From the IMG/VR virus record IMGVR_UViG_3300025769_000013, positions 1 through 50,705 of that record: a stretch of DNA of 50,705 bases. One strand, 5' to 3'. Position 1 is the stretch's first letter. Each line of letters begins with the position of its first letter. Source of the DNA: a virus. Below, piece after piece: positions 41,457-49,500 of the stretch. Below the pieces are notes generated by a model. That model made no database searches. It had not been told where the DNA came from and was given only the letters and a program-made list of their open reading frames with translations. The translations under genes were made by a program, and so were the position numbers.

Positions 41457-43270
41457 TTCTTTTTCTCTGGTGCTGGTGGTTGTTTACAAAGGTTCCAACA
41501 GACGCCCTTCTGGGCATGCTGGATGTAAATATGATTGGAAAGCTCGCCATCGACGTTCCGCATCCCTGCTTTGTTTCTACGCTTGCAGAGATCGAGTCGG
41601 AAGGTCCGTGGTTGGTCGTCTGGAGCTCGGACCTGACTCAGGTTGATCATCTCCCTACATGCATTCGGAATAATACTTGTGCCAAACCCTTGATAGGCCA
41701 GATCGGTGCCAGTGAGGGCATCCATCTTCCGGGAGTCTTTGACTGGTTTCCCTGTATGCTGGACTAGACCGATGATGGTGCCTGTATCCTTGGCAATAGG
41801 TAGGATCATTCTGGAAAGCCACTCGGTCATGTATTCCTGGTCAGAAAGATCACCACCGACATAATGCATTAGAGGATCGATCCAAAGAATGTCAGGCTCG
41901 TGTCGATCAATGGTGTACTCCAGAAGCTTGCCGAGATCCATCCCCACATGTTTCAGCACATTTCGAAAGATCAGCTTCTCCTGGAGCATTTCAATCTCAG
42001 GTCCACTCAATCCAATCCCCTCGGCTACACCTTGGAATTGTTCCGCTAAATCTCCATCATCATTTTCGTGTTGGATAATATAACTCTTGAGTGGATGGAT
42101 AGGCTTGATTCCAAAGAAGTCGCGGCCCAGACCCCAATCCATTACTGCCTGCATCAGTAAGGTGGACTTCCCTACCCCAGTAGGCCCCACGAATCCAAAA
42201 ACAGCACCTTTACAGAGCCAGCGGTTCCCAATGACATTATTAGGGTCATTTTGAACATCATACTTGATCAGGAAATCCGGCCCAAACTCTGGAGACTCTT
42301 CAGAAAGATCATTAAGTAGATCCCACTCATCATAATCACGGGGACCGAGTCCAAGGGCTAAAAGTTTTTGTTCCTGGTCTCCACGATTACATCCAGGCAA
42401 TCTGGAGAACCGGGAAGGGTTCTTGTTCTGCTCATCAATGACAAATCCATCCGGGAGTGCATCCCAGAGTTTCTGTCGGCGTTTATGGTACTGCTGTAGG
42501 TTGGCAGCACCAACATGGACCCAAGCGTGGATAGATTTTCCTCCAGAATCTATCAAGGCATGAACGGGAAGTTTGCTGGCTCTGATGATTTTTTCCTGCT
42601 CTTCTTTAGTCCCTTCATCTGACTCGATCAAAGTGTACCGATAATTTGTGACGTCATTATTGCCACCATGAGTCCCCCGCTCAATTGGGTTGATCCGAAT
42701 ATAGGTTCCGTGGGCGTTTCCCCCGAAGTAAGATTTTGGGTGCTGGTCTCCGTTTCGGATTCCCTCAAGCCAATGATCAACAGGGTAAATATTGGTACCT
42801 GCCCCTTTAGGTACTTCCTGGCCATCAATCAGTTCAGTGCATTCGATGGATACGATATCGCCTGGTTCAAAACAATAGGTTAGGAACCGTTCCGTGTCGT
42901 CAGGATATTCATCAGTATCGGGAATTGGTTTACGTAGTTTTCTGCGACCAACCAGACGAGATGTGCTTTCTGACCGAGCCTCCGCCTTACCCAATTCAGA
43001 ACGAAGGATTGTATTCGCCCGGTCAACCTCAGGTTTACAGGAGTTATGAAAACAGGTGATGGTTGGAGGTCTGCCATCGGCTAGGTGGACCATGGTATCT
43101 TTATCACTATTCTTTCCAGTGTGCAGATGTTGCCCTGGACATTTGCAGTATCCTGTCGTACCGCCGTCTTCCCATTCAATATGGCCGAGGACGTCCTGTG
43201 CAATCTGTCGATAGTCTACCGGGGTCGCCGATGGTTTTTCGGTTCCTTGTGCTGTTGCTGTTATGATCAT
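41453..43270 (-). CDS. Primase-polymerase (AEP-like) fused to RepA/DnaB-type helicase
   Basis: The 605-residue protein begins with a Zn-ribbon-like set (C42, C44, C73, C78 with nearby His). Then comes an archaeo-eukaryotic primase-like region: NYRYTLIESDEG (Asp218) and IDSGGKSIHAWV (242-251), with NPSRFSRLPG. The C-terminal RecA-like ATPase has Walker A GPTGVGKS (362-369) and Walker B ILWIDP (461-466). It would prime and unwind the phage genome. It is coupled to the SF2 helicase by ATGA. No DNA polymerase gene is present, so it is a likely key replication protein. Confidence 0.82.
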   Translation of the reverse strand: MIITATAQGTEKPSATPVDYRQIAQDVLGHIEWEDGGTTGYCKCPGQHLHTGKNSDKDTMVHLADGRPPTITCFHNSCKPEVDRANTILRSELGKAEARSESTSRLVGRRKLRKPIPDTDEYPDDTERFLTYCFEPGDIVSIECTELIDGQEVPKGAGTNIYPVDHWLEGIRNGDQHPKSYFGGNAHGTYIRINPIERGTHGGNNDVTNYRYTLIESDEGTKEEQEKIIRASKLPVHALIDSGGKSIHAWVHVGAANLQQYHKRRQKLWDALPDGFVIDEQNKNPSRFSRLPGCNRGDQEQKLLALGLGPRDYDEWDLLNDLSEESPEFGPDFLIKYDVQNDPNNVIGNRWLCKGAVFGFVGPTGVGKSTLLMQAVMDWGLGRDFFGIKPIHPLKSYIIQHENDDGDLAEQFQGVAEGIGLSGPEIEMLQEKLIFRNVLKHVGMDLGKLLEYTIDRHEPDILWIDPLMHYVGGDLSDQEYMTEWLSRMILPIAKDTGTIIGLVQHTGKPVKDSRKMDALTGTDLAYQGFGTSIIPNACREMINLSQVRAPDDQPRTFRLDLCKRRNKAGMRNVDGELSNHIYIQHAQKGVCWNLCKQPPAPEKKK

Positions 43271-44760
43271 TTCTTCCCTAATCTCGTATCAATAAAAGCC
43301 GATGCCTCAGTAAAAGTAGCCATTCCGGGGTCAGGGTATTTGAACCTCTCCAACATCCTTACTTGTTTTGGGCTCGCCATTCCTTCTCGGCGGCGGGTAA
43401 AAAGTAGATCCAGGATTTTGCTGACATGACCTCGGTTGGAGATCCCGATGTCATCCATTCCGAACTTTTCCAAAGTCGCAATCTGGTTGGCGGTAGGTGG
43501 CTCCATCTCCCACATTGTTTCTGGTTCGTAGGTCGCCAAGTCTGGAAGGTTCAGTTTGAGGCAGAAGTCCAGAGCATCCACGGTCCTGGCACTTCGTCTA
43601 CGTTGAGCCTTGATTTCAGCTTCCAATGCTTCCATCCGCTCTTCCTCGGCCAAACTTTCAGCATCCAGGAGGTCTACCTCTTCTTCTTCCTGGAATTGAT
43701 TATTGATGAACTCCGCCTCTTCAGGTTTCGAAGCTACCAGTCTGGCCGGAGTGATAATTTTCAGCTTGTCGGTCAAGTAGAGTGGGTCCAGCAGAAGCAG
43801 GTTCTCTTTCCCTTCTGCAATCCTGGTGCCACGTCCCACCATTTGCTGGTATAGACTCAGGCTTTTGGTCGGTCTCAGGATGTACACACAATCGGTTGCC
43901 GGGTGATCCCATCCAGTAGTAAGAAGACTGGCGTTGCAGATGACTTGGGCTTCACCCTGCTCGTATTCATCCAGTGCAGTTCGATCCACTCCATCCACAT
44001 GCACTGCGTAGAGCCCTGCACGTTGGCAGGCATCCCGGAATTTTTTTGAAATTTCAATAAGTGGAAGGAAGCAGACGGTTTTGCGGTCACTGGCATGCTT
44101 CGCCAATAGATGTGCTGCTTCTTCCAAGTGGGGTTCAATCGCTTCGCCAAGGTCTTCTTCCCGGTAGTCTCCATTTTTCGTGCGGACTCCAGTTAGATCA
44201 ATCGGTACTGGTACAGACTTGATCGTTATTCTGGATAGGTACCCTTCCCGGATCAGACGAACCATCCCTACCTCGAACGATATCTTCTCGAAGAAGTCGC
44301 CCAATTGTTTGCGGTCTTTCCTCCAGGGCGTGGCAGTCAACCCAAGTACTTTTGCAGATTTGAAATAATTGAGGACCTTCTGGCACTGGTCGCCCAGACA
44401 ATTTCGGTGGGCCTCGTCTACAATCACCAGAGAGAAGTGTTTAGGATCCCATTTCCAGAGTCGCCTTACCATCGATTGAGTGGTGCCAACCACAGTGGAA
44501 CTGTCTGGATGGGCGTGGTTTTCGCCCTGCTCGACTGACACCTTGCGTCCGGTGTACTGATGGAACTTGTCTGCGTTCTGTTCCACCAATTTTGTAGCAT
44601 CGGCCAGGAATAGTGTATTTCCTTTGGCTACATTCATCAGCTCAGATGCAAGGATTGTCTTTCCAGCCCCTGTCCCGGCGACTCCGAGAACACGTTCATG
44701 CTCCCGGAAGTCGCGGATCACGGACTGAATTGCTTCAGTCTGGTAAGGGCGGAGTTGCAT
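43267..44760 (-). CDS. SF2 DEAH-type helicase
   Basis: The 497-residue protein is a superfamily 2 helicase: RPYQTEA Q-like motif, Walker A GTGAGKT (29-35), DEAH (115-118), TATPWRK (motif III), and QMVGRGTR (motif VI, about 308). An acidic linker (about 345-395) leads to a C-terminal helical domain with two similar helical halves (PPTANQIATLEKFGMDDIGI, ASPKQVRMLERFKYPD). Such phage helicases help replication or recombination. It overlaps the SSB-like stop in TGATG. Confidence 0.9.
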   Translation of the reverse strand: MQLRPYQTEAIQSVIRDFREHERVLGVAGTGAGKTILASELMNVAKGNTLFLADATKLVEQNADKFHQYTGRKVSVEQGENHAHPDSSTVVGTTQSMVRRLWKWDPKHFSLVIVDEAHRNCLGDQCQKVLNYFKSAKVLGLTATPWRKDRKQLGDFFEKISFEVGMVRLIREGYLSRITIKSVPVPIDLTGVRTKNGDYREEDLGEAIEPHLEEAAHLLAKHASDRKTVCFLPLIEISKKFRDACQRAGLYAVHVDGVDRTALDEYEQGEAQVICNASLLTTGWDHPATDCVYILRPTKSLSLYQQMVGRGTRIAEGKENLLLLDPLYLTDKLKIITPARLVASKPEEAEFINNQFQEEEEVDLLDAESLAEEERMEALEAEIKAQRRRSARTVDALDFCLKLNLPDLATYEPETMWEMEPPTANQIATLEKFGMDDIGISNRGHVSKILDLLFTRRREGMASPKQVRMLERFKYPDPGMATFTEASAFIDTRLGKK

Positions 44761-45266
44761 CAGAAGGGAACGTCTGAATCTTCATCGTCGTCAGTGTCCT
44801 GAGCACCTTCTGGAGTCTTAGGAACTTCCATCGTATCCTCCTGCTTTGGAGCTGCATGAGTCTTTGTGGTTCCCTGGGTGGTACCATCTTTGGTCTTATA
44901 GTAACCAATCCGGTTGACCTTCTTCAGGTCACCTTCGTCATTGGTGTAAGTCTCAATTTTGAGATGGGCTTCACACCGTTGACCGATGAGAGCATCCGTG
45001 TCGATATCGAATTGCTCACCTTTTTTAAGAGGTCCATGAAATGCAGTATGAACCTGCTCCCATTTCCAGTCCATTGAATCCAAAAGCACAATGGCGTCAG
45101 AGACTTTTCGAGTCGTCTTTTCGACTTGAAACTCCAGTACTGCCATCTTGTTCCCAGATGATTTTGCGGTCTTCTGGGTGACTCCCAGAAAAACCAGTTT
45201 GTAATCTCCTTCGGGCAATGGCTCAAAGGATTTTTGTTCGCCTGTGGCGGTTTTTGTGAACTTCAT
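44760..45266 (-). CDS. SSB-like ssDNA-binding protein (DUF669-type)
   Basis: The 168-residue protein has an OB-like beta-rich core (LPEGDYKLVFLGVTQKTAKS, MAVLEFQVEKTTRKVSDAIV). Its C-terminus is an acidic tail ending DDEDSDVPF, the classical tip by which SSBs recruit partner proteins. It lies between the Sak4 ATPase and the helicase, the usual place for such proteins. It would coat single-stranded DNA during replication and annealing. Confidence 0.75.
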   Translation of the reverse strand: MKFTKTATGEQKSFEPLPEGDYKLVFLGVTQKTAKSSGNKMAVLEFQVEKTTRKVSDAIVLLDSMDWKWEQVHTAFHGPLKKGEQFDIDTDALIGQRCEAHLKIETYTNDEGDLKKVNRIGYYKTKDGTTQGTTKTHAAPKQEDTMEVPKTPEGAQDTDDDEDSDVPF

Positions 45267-45296
45267 AATAATGAGTTTTAGGGTTAGATTATTGAT

Positions 45297-46382
45297 TTAA
45301 GCGGCGGATTCGTCTGGGCCTGCCTCCAGTTTCGATGTAAGGAACGAGATGACCTTTGCCGCTTGTGGCTTAGTTAGTTTGGACCATGTTCCTGCGGGAC
45401 CTTCCAGTTTGTAGAATTTCCAGAGTTGCTTCATGTGGGTCGCCTTGAAGTCCAGGTCCTTTGTGCATTTTTTCCACAAGGATTTGATGTTTTCCTGCTG
45501 GACTGGAGTCGCATTGTCGGACTCGTCAGTTTCCGTCAGAGGATCCACTACTGTCTCTTCTTCAGGCTCACTATCTTGGACCTTATCTTCTACCTTATCT
45601 TGGACCTCTGGTTCTGGTCCAAGCTGAATTTGGGGCTTTGTGCTGGGTGCCGTGTATTCGAAATTGAATGCAGGTGCCAGTGATGACCATTCCGCTGGAA
45701 CTTCAGCCGGAAGGTTGTAACGGTTTTTCGCATCCCATGCCGCATTGTGCTCCAGGTATATTACACGTTCCTTGCCACCTACAGCAACCTTGCCCTTATC
45801 ACCATCGGTGAGGGTAGATTTATAGGTCATGAAGCCGAGAAGGTCCGCCCATTCTTTCACAATTGGACTAATCTTCTTTTCAGCATTCAGTTCGAATCGG
45901 TCATAGGATCCTACTTGACCGGGGTCTTCGTGCTTTTTGGTTACACTATGACCGATCAGGATGACATGGATGCCACGTTCCACGATGCGATCCAGCAAGT
46001 CCAGAAGTTGGGTAAATGCTTCAGCAAGGTGGGTGTACCCTTTGCCGTAACCGAAGTCCTCAATGGACTGCTTATTGGCATTGCTACAAATGTACTGACT
46101 GATCGATTCCTGAACAGAGTCAATGGAGTCAATCACCAAAGAGCGATATGGGAAGTCTGTCGCTTTTGCGATCTCTTCCAAATAGTTCTTGGTAATGAGT
46201 CCCCAATGCTCTTCAGGACTGTATTCGATACGATCCACTTCCAGATTCTTCGTGCCTTTTTCGAGGTCGAGGAACAATGGACTTGGAGCCCAAGTCGCCA
46301 GCGTTGATTTTCCCACTCCTTCAGGACCGTAGATGACGGCCCGGACGGGTGAGGAGATGATTCCTTTTGATATTTTGAACAT
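45297..46382 (-). CDS. Sak4-like RecA-fold ATPase (single-strand annealing/recombination)
   Basis: The 361-residue protein begins with a compact RecA-like core: Walker A GPEGVGKST (19-27), Walker B SLVIDSIDSV (91-100), HVILIGHSVTKKHEDPG with a sensor-like Ser. From about 245 it has an acidic linker, then a helical C-terminal domain (about 295-350). Sak4 proteins work with an SSB to promote annealing in phage recombination, and an SSB-like gene follows directly. The gene is followed within 30 bases by its operon partner. Confidence 0.8.
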   Translation of the reverse strand: MFKISKGIISSPVRAVIYGPEGVGKSTLATWAPSPLFLDLEKGTKNLEVDRIEYSPEEHWGLITKNYLEEIAKATDFPYRSLVIDSIDSVQESISQYICSNANKQSIEDFGYGKGYTHLAEAFTQLLDLLDRIVERGIHVILIGHSVTKKHEDPGQVGSYDRFELNAEKKISPIVKEWADLLGFMTYKSTLTDGDKGKVAVGGKERVIYLEHNAAWDAKNRYNLPAEVPAEWSSLAPAFNFEYTAPSTKPQIQLGPEPEVQDKVEDKVQDSEPEEETVVDPLTETDESDNATPVQQENIKSLWKKCTKDLDFKATHMKQLWKFYKLEGPAGTWSKLTKPQAAKVISFLTSKLEAGPDESAA

Positions 46383-46421
46383 AGTTTTGTTTGAGTGAAA
46401 GTGATGCTTGTCCGCCCCAGT

Positions 46422-46463
46422 TTAGATAGATACGGATTGATAGAGAATATTAACTGGAACCAT
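46422..46463 (-). CDS. Possible 13-codon leader peptide upstream of the Sak4 gene
   Basis: ATG 46463 with a strong AAAGGAG a few bases upstream opens MVPVNILYQSVSI and stops at TAA. It ends 40 bases before the Sak4 start. The good ribosome site is unusual for noncoding DNA and suggests a regulatory upstream peptide or ribosome-loading site. Confidence 0.3.
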   Translation of the reverse strand: MVPVNILYQSVSI

Positions 46464-46517
46464 GACTCTCCTTTGAGCCAATGAGGGTTAATATGTGGGA
46501 CGGACAGGCGAAATGGG

Positions 46518-46997
46518 TTATGCTGCCTTGGCTTTAGACTTTGGAAGCGGGGCGATACTGTCCGCGTTCTGTTTAGTGGTGCCGTAGTTCGCAACACACT
46601 GGTTGACCAGATGCTCAATCTGTGAAGCTGGAGTGCCTGGAGGCAGTCCGGCCTTGATGATATCTTTCACACCACCAGTACTGATAGAGCAGGCGGCACG
46701 AAAGGTCTCGGCACTGCAGCCATACTCCTTTTTGAGGTGCTGGGAGAGCTCCACGAGCTTTGTGAACTTACGGACTGGGTTGCCGGGTTTGACGAACCAT
46801 CCGGCCACCTCCACACCTTCGAACATTTGCTTCTTCGCATAGTCCTTAAAGGCTTTCATGGTTTTGGTGTGACGCTCGAAGCTATCCAGGATGTATGGGA
46901 TCAATTCCTGTGGGACGTCCCCCGGTTCGATTTCTTTGCCCAAAAGGGCGTTGGCACACTTACGTGCCTGTTTCTGTTCTTCTGTTAATGAACTCAT
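46518..46997 (-). CDS. Hypothetical protein in replication operon
   Basis: The 159-residue, helical protein has a conserved-looking centre (EVAGWFVKPGNPVRKFTKLV) and a helical C-terminus. No enzyme motif is visible. Position between the HTH gene and Sak4 suggests a role in recombination or as an accessory factor. Confidence 0.6.
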   Translation of the reverse strand: MSSLTEEQKQARKCANALLGKEIEPGDVPQELIPYILDSFERHTKTMKAFKDYAKKQMFEGVEVAGWFVKPGNPVRKFTKLVELSQHLKKEYGCSAETFRAACSISTGGVKDIIKAGLPPGTPASQIEHLVNQCVANYGTTKQNADSIAPLPKSKAKAA

Positions 46998-47253
46998 TGC
47001 CGATTTCCATTAGTTGGGTTGCGATTTTATCCACCGCATCACACTGAAGATCGCGGAGGGTTGAATAAGGGATCCCGGTCAAACGACTGAGTTCCCTAAG
47101 TGAAAAGGTTCTTCCTGGGTGTACATTTGCTGCCCACTTGGAGAGGCGAATAAGACGTGTCTCCACTGGTCCTTCATCAAAAGGTTCCGGTAGCATCGTC
47201 TGCACCATCGGGTGAGACCTCTGGGATGCCTTTCTCTGAAGTCGGGTGTTCAT
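46960..47253 (-). CDS. HTH domain protein
   Basis: The product is 97 residues, with ATG 47253 chosen from the ATGA overlap with the upstream gene. Residues about 45-85 (GRTFSLRELSRLTGIPYSTL) form a sigma-70 region 4-like or generic helix-turn-helix. It could regulate the operon or assist integration and excision. Its 3' end overlaps the next gene by 38 bases. Confidence 0.6.
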   Translation of the reverse strand: MNTRLQRKASQRSHPMVQTMLPEPFDEGPVETRLIRLSKWAANVHPGRTFSLRELSRLTGIPYSTLRDLQCDAVDKIATQLMEIGNEFINRRTETGT

Positions 47254-47468
47254 GCGTCGAGCACCTCCGCATTGTTCCAAGGTTGCTTCCGGGCAAGGAG
47301 GACCATGTCACTCCTCAGGAAGCGGACGGTCTTCTGTTTATTCCTGCCTACAGTCGGCAGGTAATACCTTTGGATAAATCCAGCGTCCGCCCAATTACGG
47401 ACTGTATTCTTAGCGACTTGGAAATGGTCTGCCACTTGTTGTGGCGTCACATAGATGGAGTCCTTCAT
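47250..47468 (-). CDS. Excisionase-like MerR-type HTH protein
   Basis: The 72-residue protein is a compact winged-helix of the HTH_17/Xis kind: YVTPQQVADHFQVAKNTVRN, WADAGFIQRYYLP, then VRFLRSDMVLL. Such proteins bend attachment-site DNA and direct integrase to excise, or act as small regulators. It is 7 kb from the integrase, so partnership is an inference. ATG 47468 overlaps the RusA stop. Confidence 0.7.
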   Translation of the reverse strand: MKDSIYVTPQQVADHFQVAKNTVRNWADAGFIQRYYLPTVGRNKQKTVRFLRSDMVLLARKQPWNNAEVLDA

Positions 47469-47935
47469 GTCATGGTCCCTTCCGTCTTGTACCACCGTGG
47501 TGGTTGGGTTGGTTTGAGTTGCACTATCTTGACCCGGATGCCGGGTTGGTCGCCCCAGGCTTTTTCCACCAGTAGTTGGCAGATTTGGTTGTCGTCCTCC
47601 CAAAACCCCAGGTCTGTCATGCAGTCCTCCAGTGTCTTGGGAAAGTTGGTGCAGTCAGGCTTGGTGATTTTCCAGAACCACCCGGTTGCTTTGTTCTTTT
47701 TGGTCTCGGACTTCCGCCATGGATAGACGTAGGCGATCTGAAGCTGGAGAGGTCCGGTCAGTGGACTTTCTGGAGCGTACTCAGAAAGCAGACTCCAGAA
47801 CATTTGCTGGATCCGCTTCCCTTCGCTCGACTTCATCTTACCGACGAATTGCTTCCCAGTCTTACGGTTTTTTAGGACCCGAAGGGCGGACTGGTGGGTG
47901 CCAGTCGGCGGATTTACTTTGAGAGTGAACTCCAT
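47465..47935 (-). CDS. rusA: RusA-family Holliday junction resolvase
   Basis: The 156-residue protein contains the RusA signature KPDCTNFPKTLEDCMTDLGF followed by WEDDNQI, giving the catalytic acidic residues (Asp in KPD, and DD). The usual Asp-Asn of KPDxDN is Thr-Asn here. It would cut four-way junctions made by Sak4-driven recombination. ATG 47935 is chosen; an in-frame TTG farther up would invade the structured element at 47955-48039. Confidence 0.8.
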   Translation of the reverse strand: MEFTLKVNPPTGTHQSALRVLKNRKTGKQFVGKMKSSEGKRIQQMFWSLLSEYAPESPLTGPLQLQIAYVYPWRKSETKKNKATGWFWKITKPDCTNFPKTLEDCMTDLGFWEDDNQICQLLVEKAWGDQPGIRVKIVQLKPTQPPRWYKTEGTMT

Positions 47936-47954
47936 GATTTTTCTGAAATTGAAT

Positions 47955-48039
47955 GGCACCGGGAGCAGCGTGGGCTGCGGGGCTTTATTGCTTTGGAGAG
48001 ACAAAGATGATAAGAAAACTCTCCGTTACTCCCGGTGCC
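47955..48039 (-). ncRNA. Three-way-junction structured element upstream of rusA
   Basis: An 11-bp perfect outer helix (GGCACCGGGAG/CTCCCGGTGCC, 47955-47965 and 48029-48039) encloses two hairpins. One is GCAGC-GTGG-GCTGC (47965-47978) and the other GGAGAG/CTCTCC (47995-48024). It lies in the minus-strand leader, 19 bases from the rusA ATG. It could be a riboregulator, an RNA processing site or a DNA structure for replication. Confidence 0.6.
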
Positions 48040-48118
48040 TGCCATGTCACTATACCTGCACGGTGGCTAAATTGTGTATATACGTTAAGGTGGACTGCCT
48101 GATCTTTGATGCAGGGAT

Positions 48119-48409
48119 CTAAAAGTTCAGGTGACTGAGTTTGCGGGTGGAGGTGGTTTCGATCTTTTCGAGAAGTTCATCACCTTCGCCTTCGTGGATC
48201 TTGGCACCTTCGAGAAGGGCCTGGGCGTCTTTCTTGGCCTGACGGCGAGCTGAGACGAACGTCTTAGGCACTACCGTCACCACACCATTCTCGGTGCGGA
48301 TGTGCTTCGGACGATGACGTCTGACGCGGTCCTGGTAGACCGCTTTGTTTCCCGCCAGTAGACGGGTCTGTAATTCTCTCCGTTGCCGGAGACGATTGGA
48401 TTTGCTCAT
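48119..48409 (-). CDS. Small basic hypothetical protein
   Basis: The 96-residue product is strongly basic in its first half (SNRLRQRRELQTRLLAGNKA, RVRRHRPKHIRT), suggesting nucleic-acid binding, with a helical second half. It lies between the TM peptide gene and the structured element. Function is unknown. Confidence 0.6.
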   Translation of the reverse strand: MSKSNRLRQRRELQTRLLAGNKAVYQDRVRRHRPKHIRTENGVVTVVPKTFVSARRQAKKDAQALLEGAKIHEGEGDELLEKIETTSTRKLSHLNF

Positions 48410-48428
48410 TGGGTTATTGGGTTTGGGT

Positions 48429-48527
48429 TTACTTCAAAAGTTCTTGCAGAATGACGATAACGATGGTCAGGAATGGGGTCGCAATCGCTAGGGTCACTGT
48501 GGCGTGAAAGTAGATTGGGTCTTTCAT
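48429..48527 (-). CDS. Tiny membrane peptide (32 residues)
   Basis: ATG 48527 overlaps the upstream gene's TGA as ATGA and opens 32 codons to TAA 48431-48429. The peptide starts MKDPIYFHATVTLAIATPFL and continues TIVIVILQELLK, a single transmembrane helix. The overlap supports translation. It might disturb or regulate the inner membrane or a host membrane complex. Confidence 0.65.
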   Translation of the reverse strand: MKDPIYFHATVTLAIATPFLTIVIVILQELLK

Positions 48528-48664
48528 CGTTTGCGGCTCCATCTATCTGCGGCTTGATCTGATCTCCAGCTACGGCCTTTACCGTAGAGGTGACGTTGGA
48601 TCTCCGCTACACGTTCCTGGTAGTCCAGGAGCTCGTTGATCTTCTTTTGCTCTTCCTGGGTCAT
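48524..48664 (-). CDS. Small helical protein
   Basis: The 46-residue product starts MTQEEQKKINELLDYQERVA and ends in a Trp/Arg-rich tail. ATG 48664 overlaps the upstream TGA, and its own TGA overlaps the TM peptide start. Function is unknown. Confidence 0.6.
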   Translation of the reverse strand: MTQEEQKKINELLDYQERVAEIQRHLYGKGRSWRSDQAADRWSRKR

Positions 48665-49107
48665 GACTGAGTCTCCTGAGCGAAGTGAGCTTTGAAGTGG
48701 GGCAGTGCTTCCTGGCATTTCCTTACACCGTAGGTCCTACCAATAGTGTCTTTGAGGAGTTGGCGAAATGACTGAATCTCTAAAGGGACATTTGATTCTA
48801 ATTCGCCCTCCACTTCTTTTGGGACTTCAGTACCTTGGAGTTGTATCCAGTATTGCCCATTGGATCCTTTGGGCTTTCCAATAATGAAATCTCCTTTTGC
48901 CGCTATGTCGGCAAGCATCGCCTTAATCTTTGGGCGACTCAACTGCCTGCTCTTCAGGTCGGCAGGGATTAAGCTTTTCATCCCCCATGCTGAGGTCTTG
49001 AAAAACAACTCATCAGGATGTTGTTCTTTTAGATTCGCATAGACCTTCCCCAGGTCTGCTTTGAATGTCATTAGTTCCTGATTAGTATATATTCCCTGTT
49101 CACTCAT
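48661..49107 (-). CDS. Hypothetical protein
   Basis: The 148-residue product has a middle stretch (SRPKIKAMLADIAAKGDFII) reminiscent of winged-helix proteins, and GSNGQYWIQLQG. It begins one base after the RHH gene stop. A regulatory role is possible; no family is assigned. Confidence 0.6.
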   Translation of the reverse strand: MSEQGIYTNQELMTFKADLGKVYANLKEQHPDELFFKTSAWGMKSLIPADLKSRQLSRPKIKAMLADIAAKGDFIIGKPKGSNGQYWIQLQGTEVPKEVEGELESNVPLEIQSFRQLLKDTIGRTYGVRKCQEALPHFKAHFAQETQS

Positions 49108-49108
49108 A

Positions 49109-49321
49109 TTACTTTCCTAACTTGCTGCTCTTTCTTGGTTTCCGGTTTTTTGCCTTCTCTCTACGATCAAGACTGGAAGTTACTAGTTCCTGCATAAATT
49201 GAGATCTGGAGATGCCCAAATCAAAACAAAGGTCATTCAGTTTTGTTATCGTCTCAGGTTTAAATGTCACTGATATGGAACGAGACTGAGTGAACGGATC
49301 TTTTAATATTTTCCTTGGCAT
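49109..49321 (-). CDS. Ribbon-helix-helix regulator (CopG/Arc-like)
   Basis: The 70-residue protein has a beta strand (SRSISVTFKPE) and two helices (TITKLNDLCFDLGI, SRSQFMQELVTSSL), the RHH fold, with a basic tail. RHH dimers bind short inverted repeats; two are present upstream at 49339-49352 and 49378-49392. It is the first gene of the leftward operon and is divergent from another RHH gene, so mutual or self regulation is likely. Confidence 0.78.
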   Translation of the reverse strand: MPRKILKDPFTQSRSISVTFKPETITKLNDLCFDLGISRSQFMQELVTSSLDRREKAKNRKPRKSSKLGK

Positions 49322-49500
49322 GTTTAAAAAGCTGGCAAGTTAGCTTTCTAACATCAAGCACTTTTTTAGAAAAATGAAAAATGGTTCATTTTGCAGCTTG
49401 CATTCCGCATGAATACAGTGCATATTGGAGTGCCCTGTTCGATAATCCCCTACTCAAAATGAGGCGTCTTGACTCCTTTTTCGTAACAGGAAACCTAGTT
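49322..49500. promoter_or_regulatory. Divergent regulatory region with two inverted repeats
   Basis: The region between two RHH genes holds GTTAG-CTTT-CTAAC (49339-49352) and AAAATG-GTT-CATTTT (49378-49392). A candidate rightward promoter follows, TTGCAT (49398) with a 17-base spacer to CATATT (49421-49426). The second repeat abuts its -35, as an operator would. No CI-type repressor is seen elsewhere, so this may be the lysis-lysogeny switch. Confidence 0.5.

Noticed and set aside
46133-46618. Minus-strand 161-codon frame spanning the Sak4 start
   Set aside because: It overlaps two well-supported genes in another frame and its sequence has no domain character.
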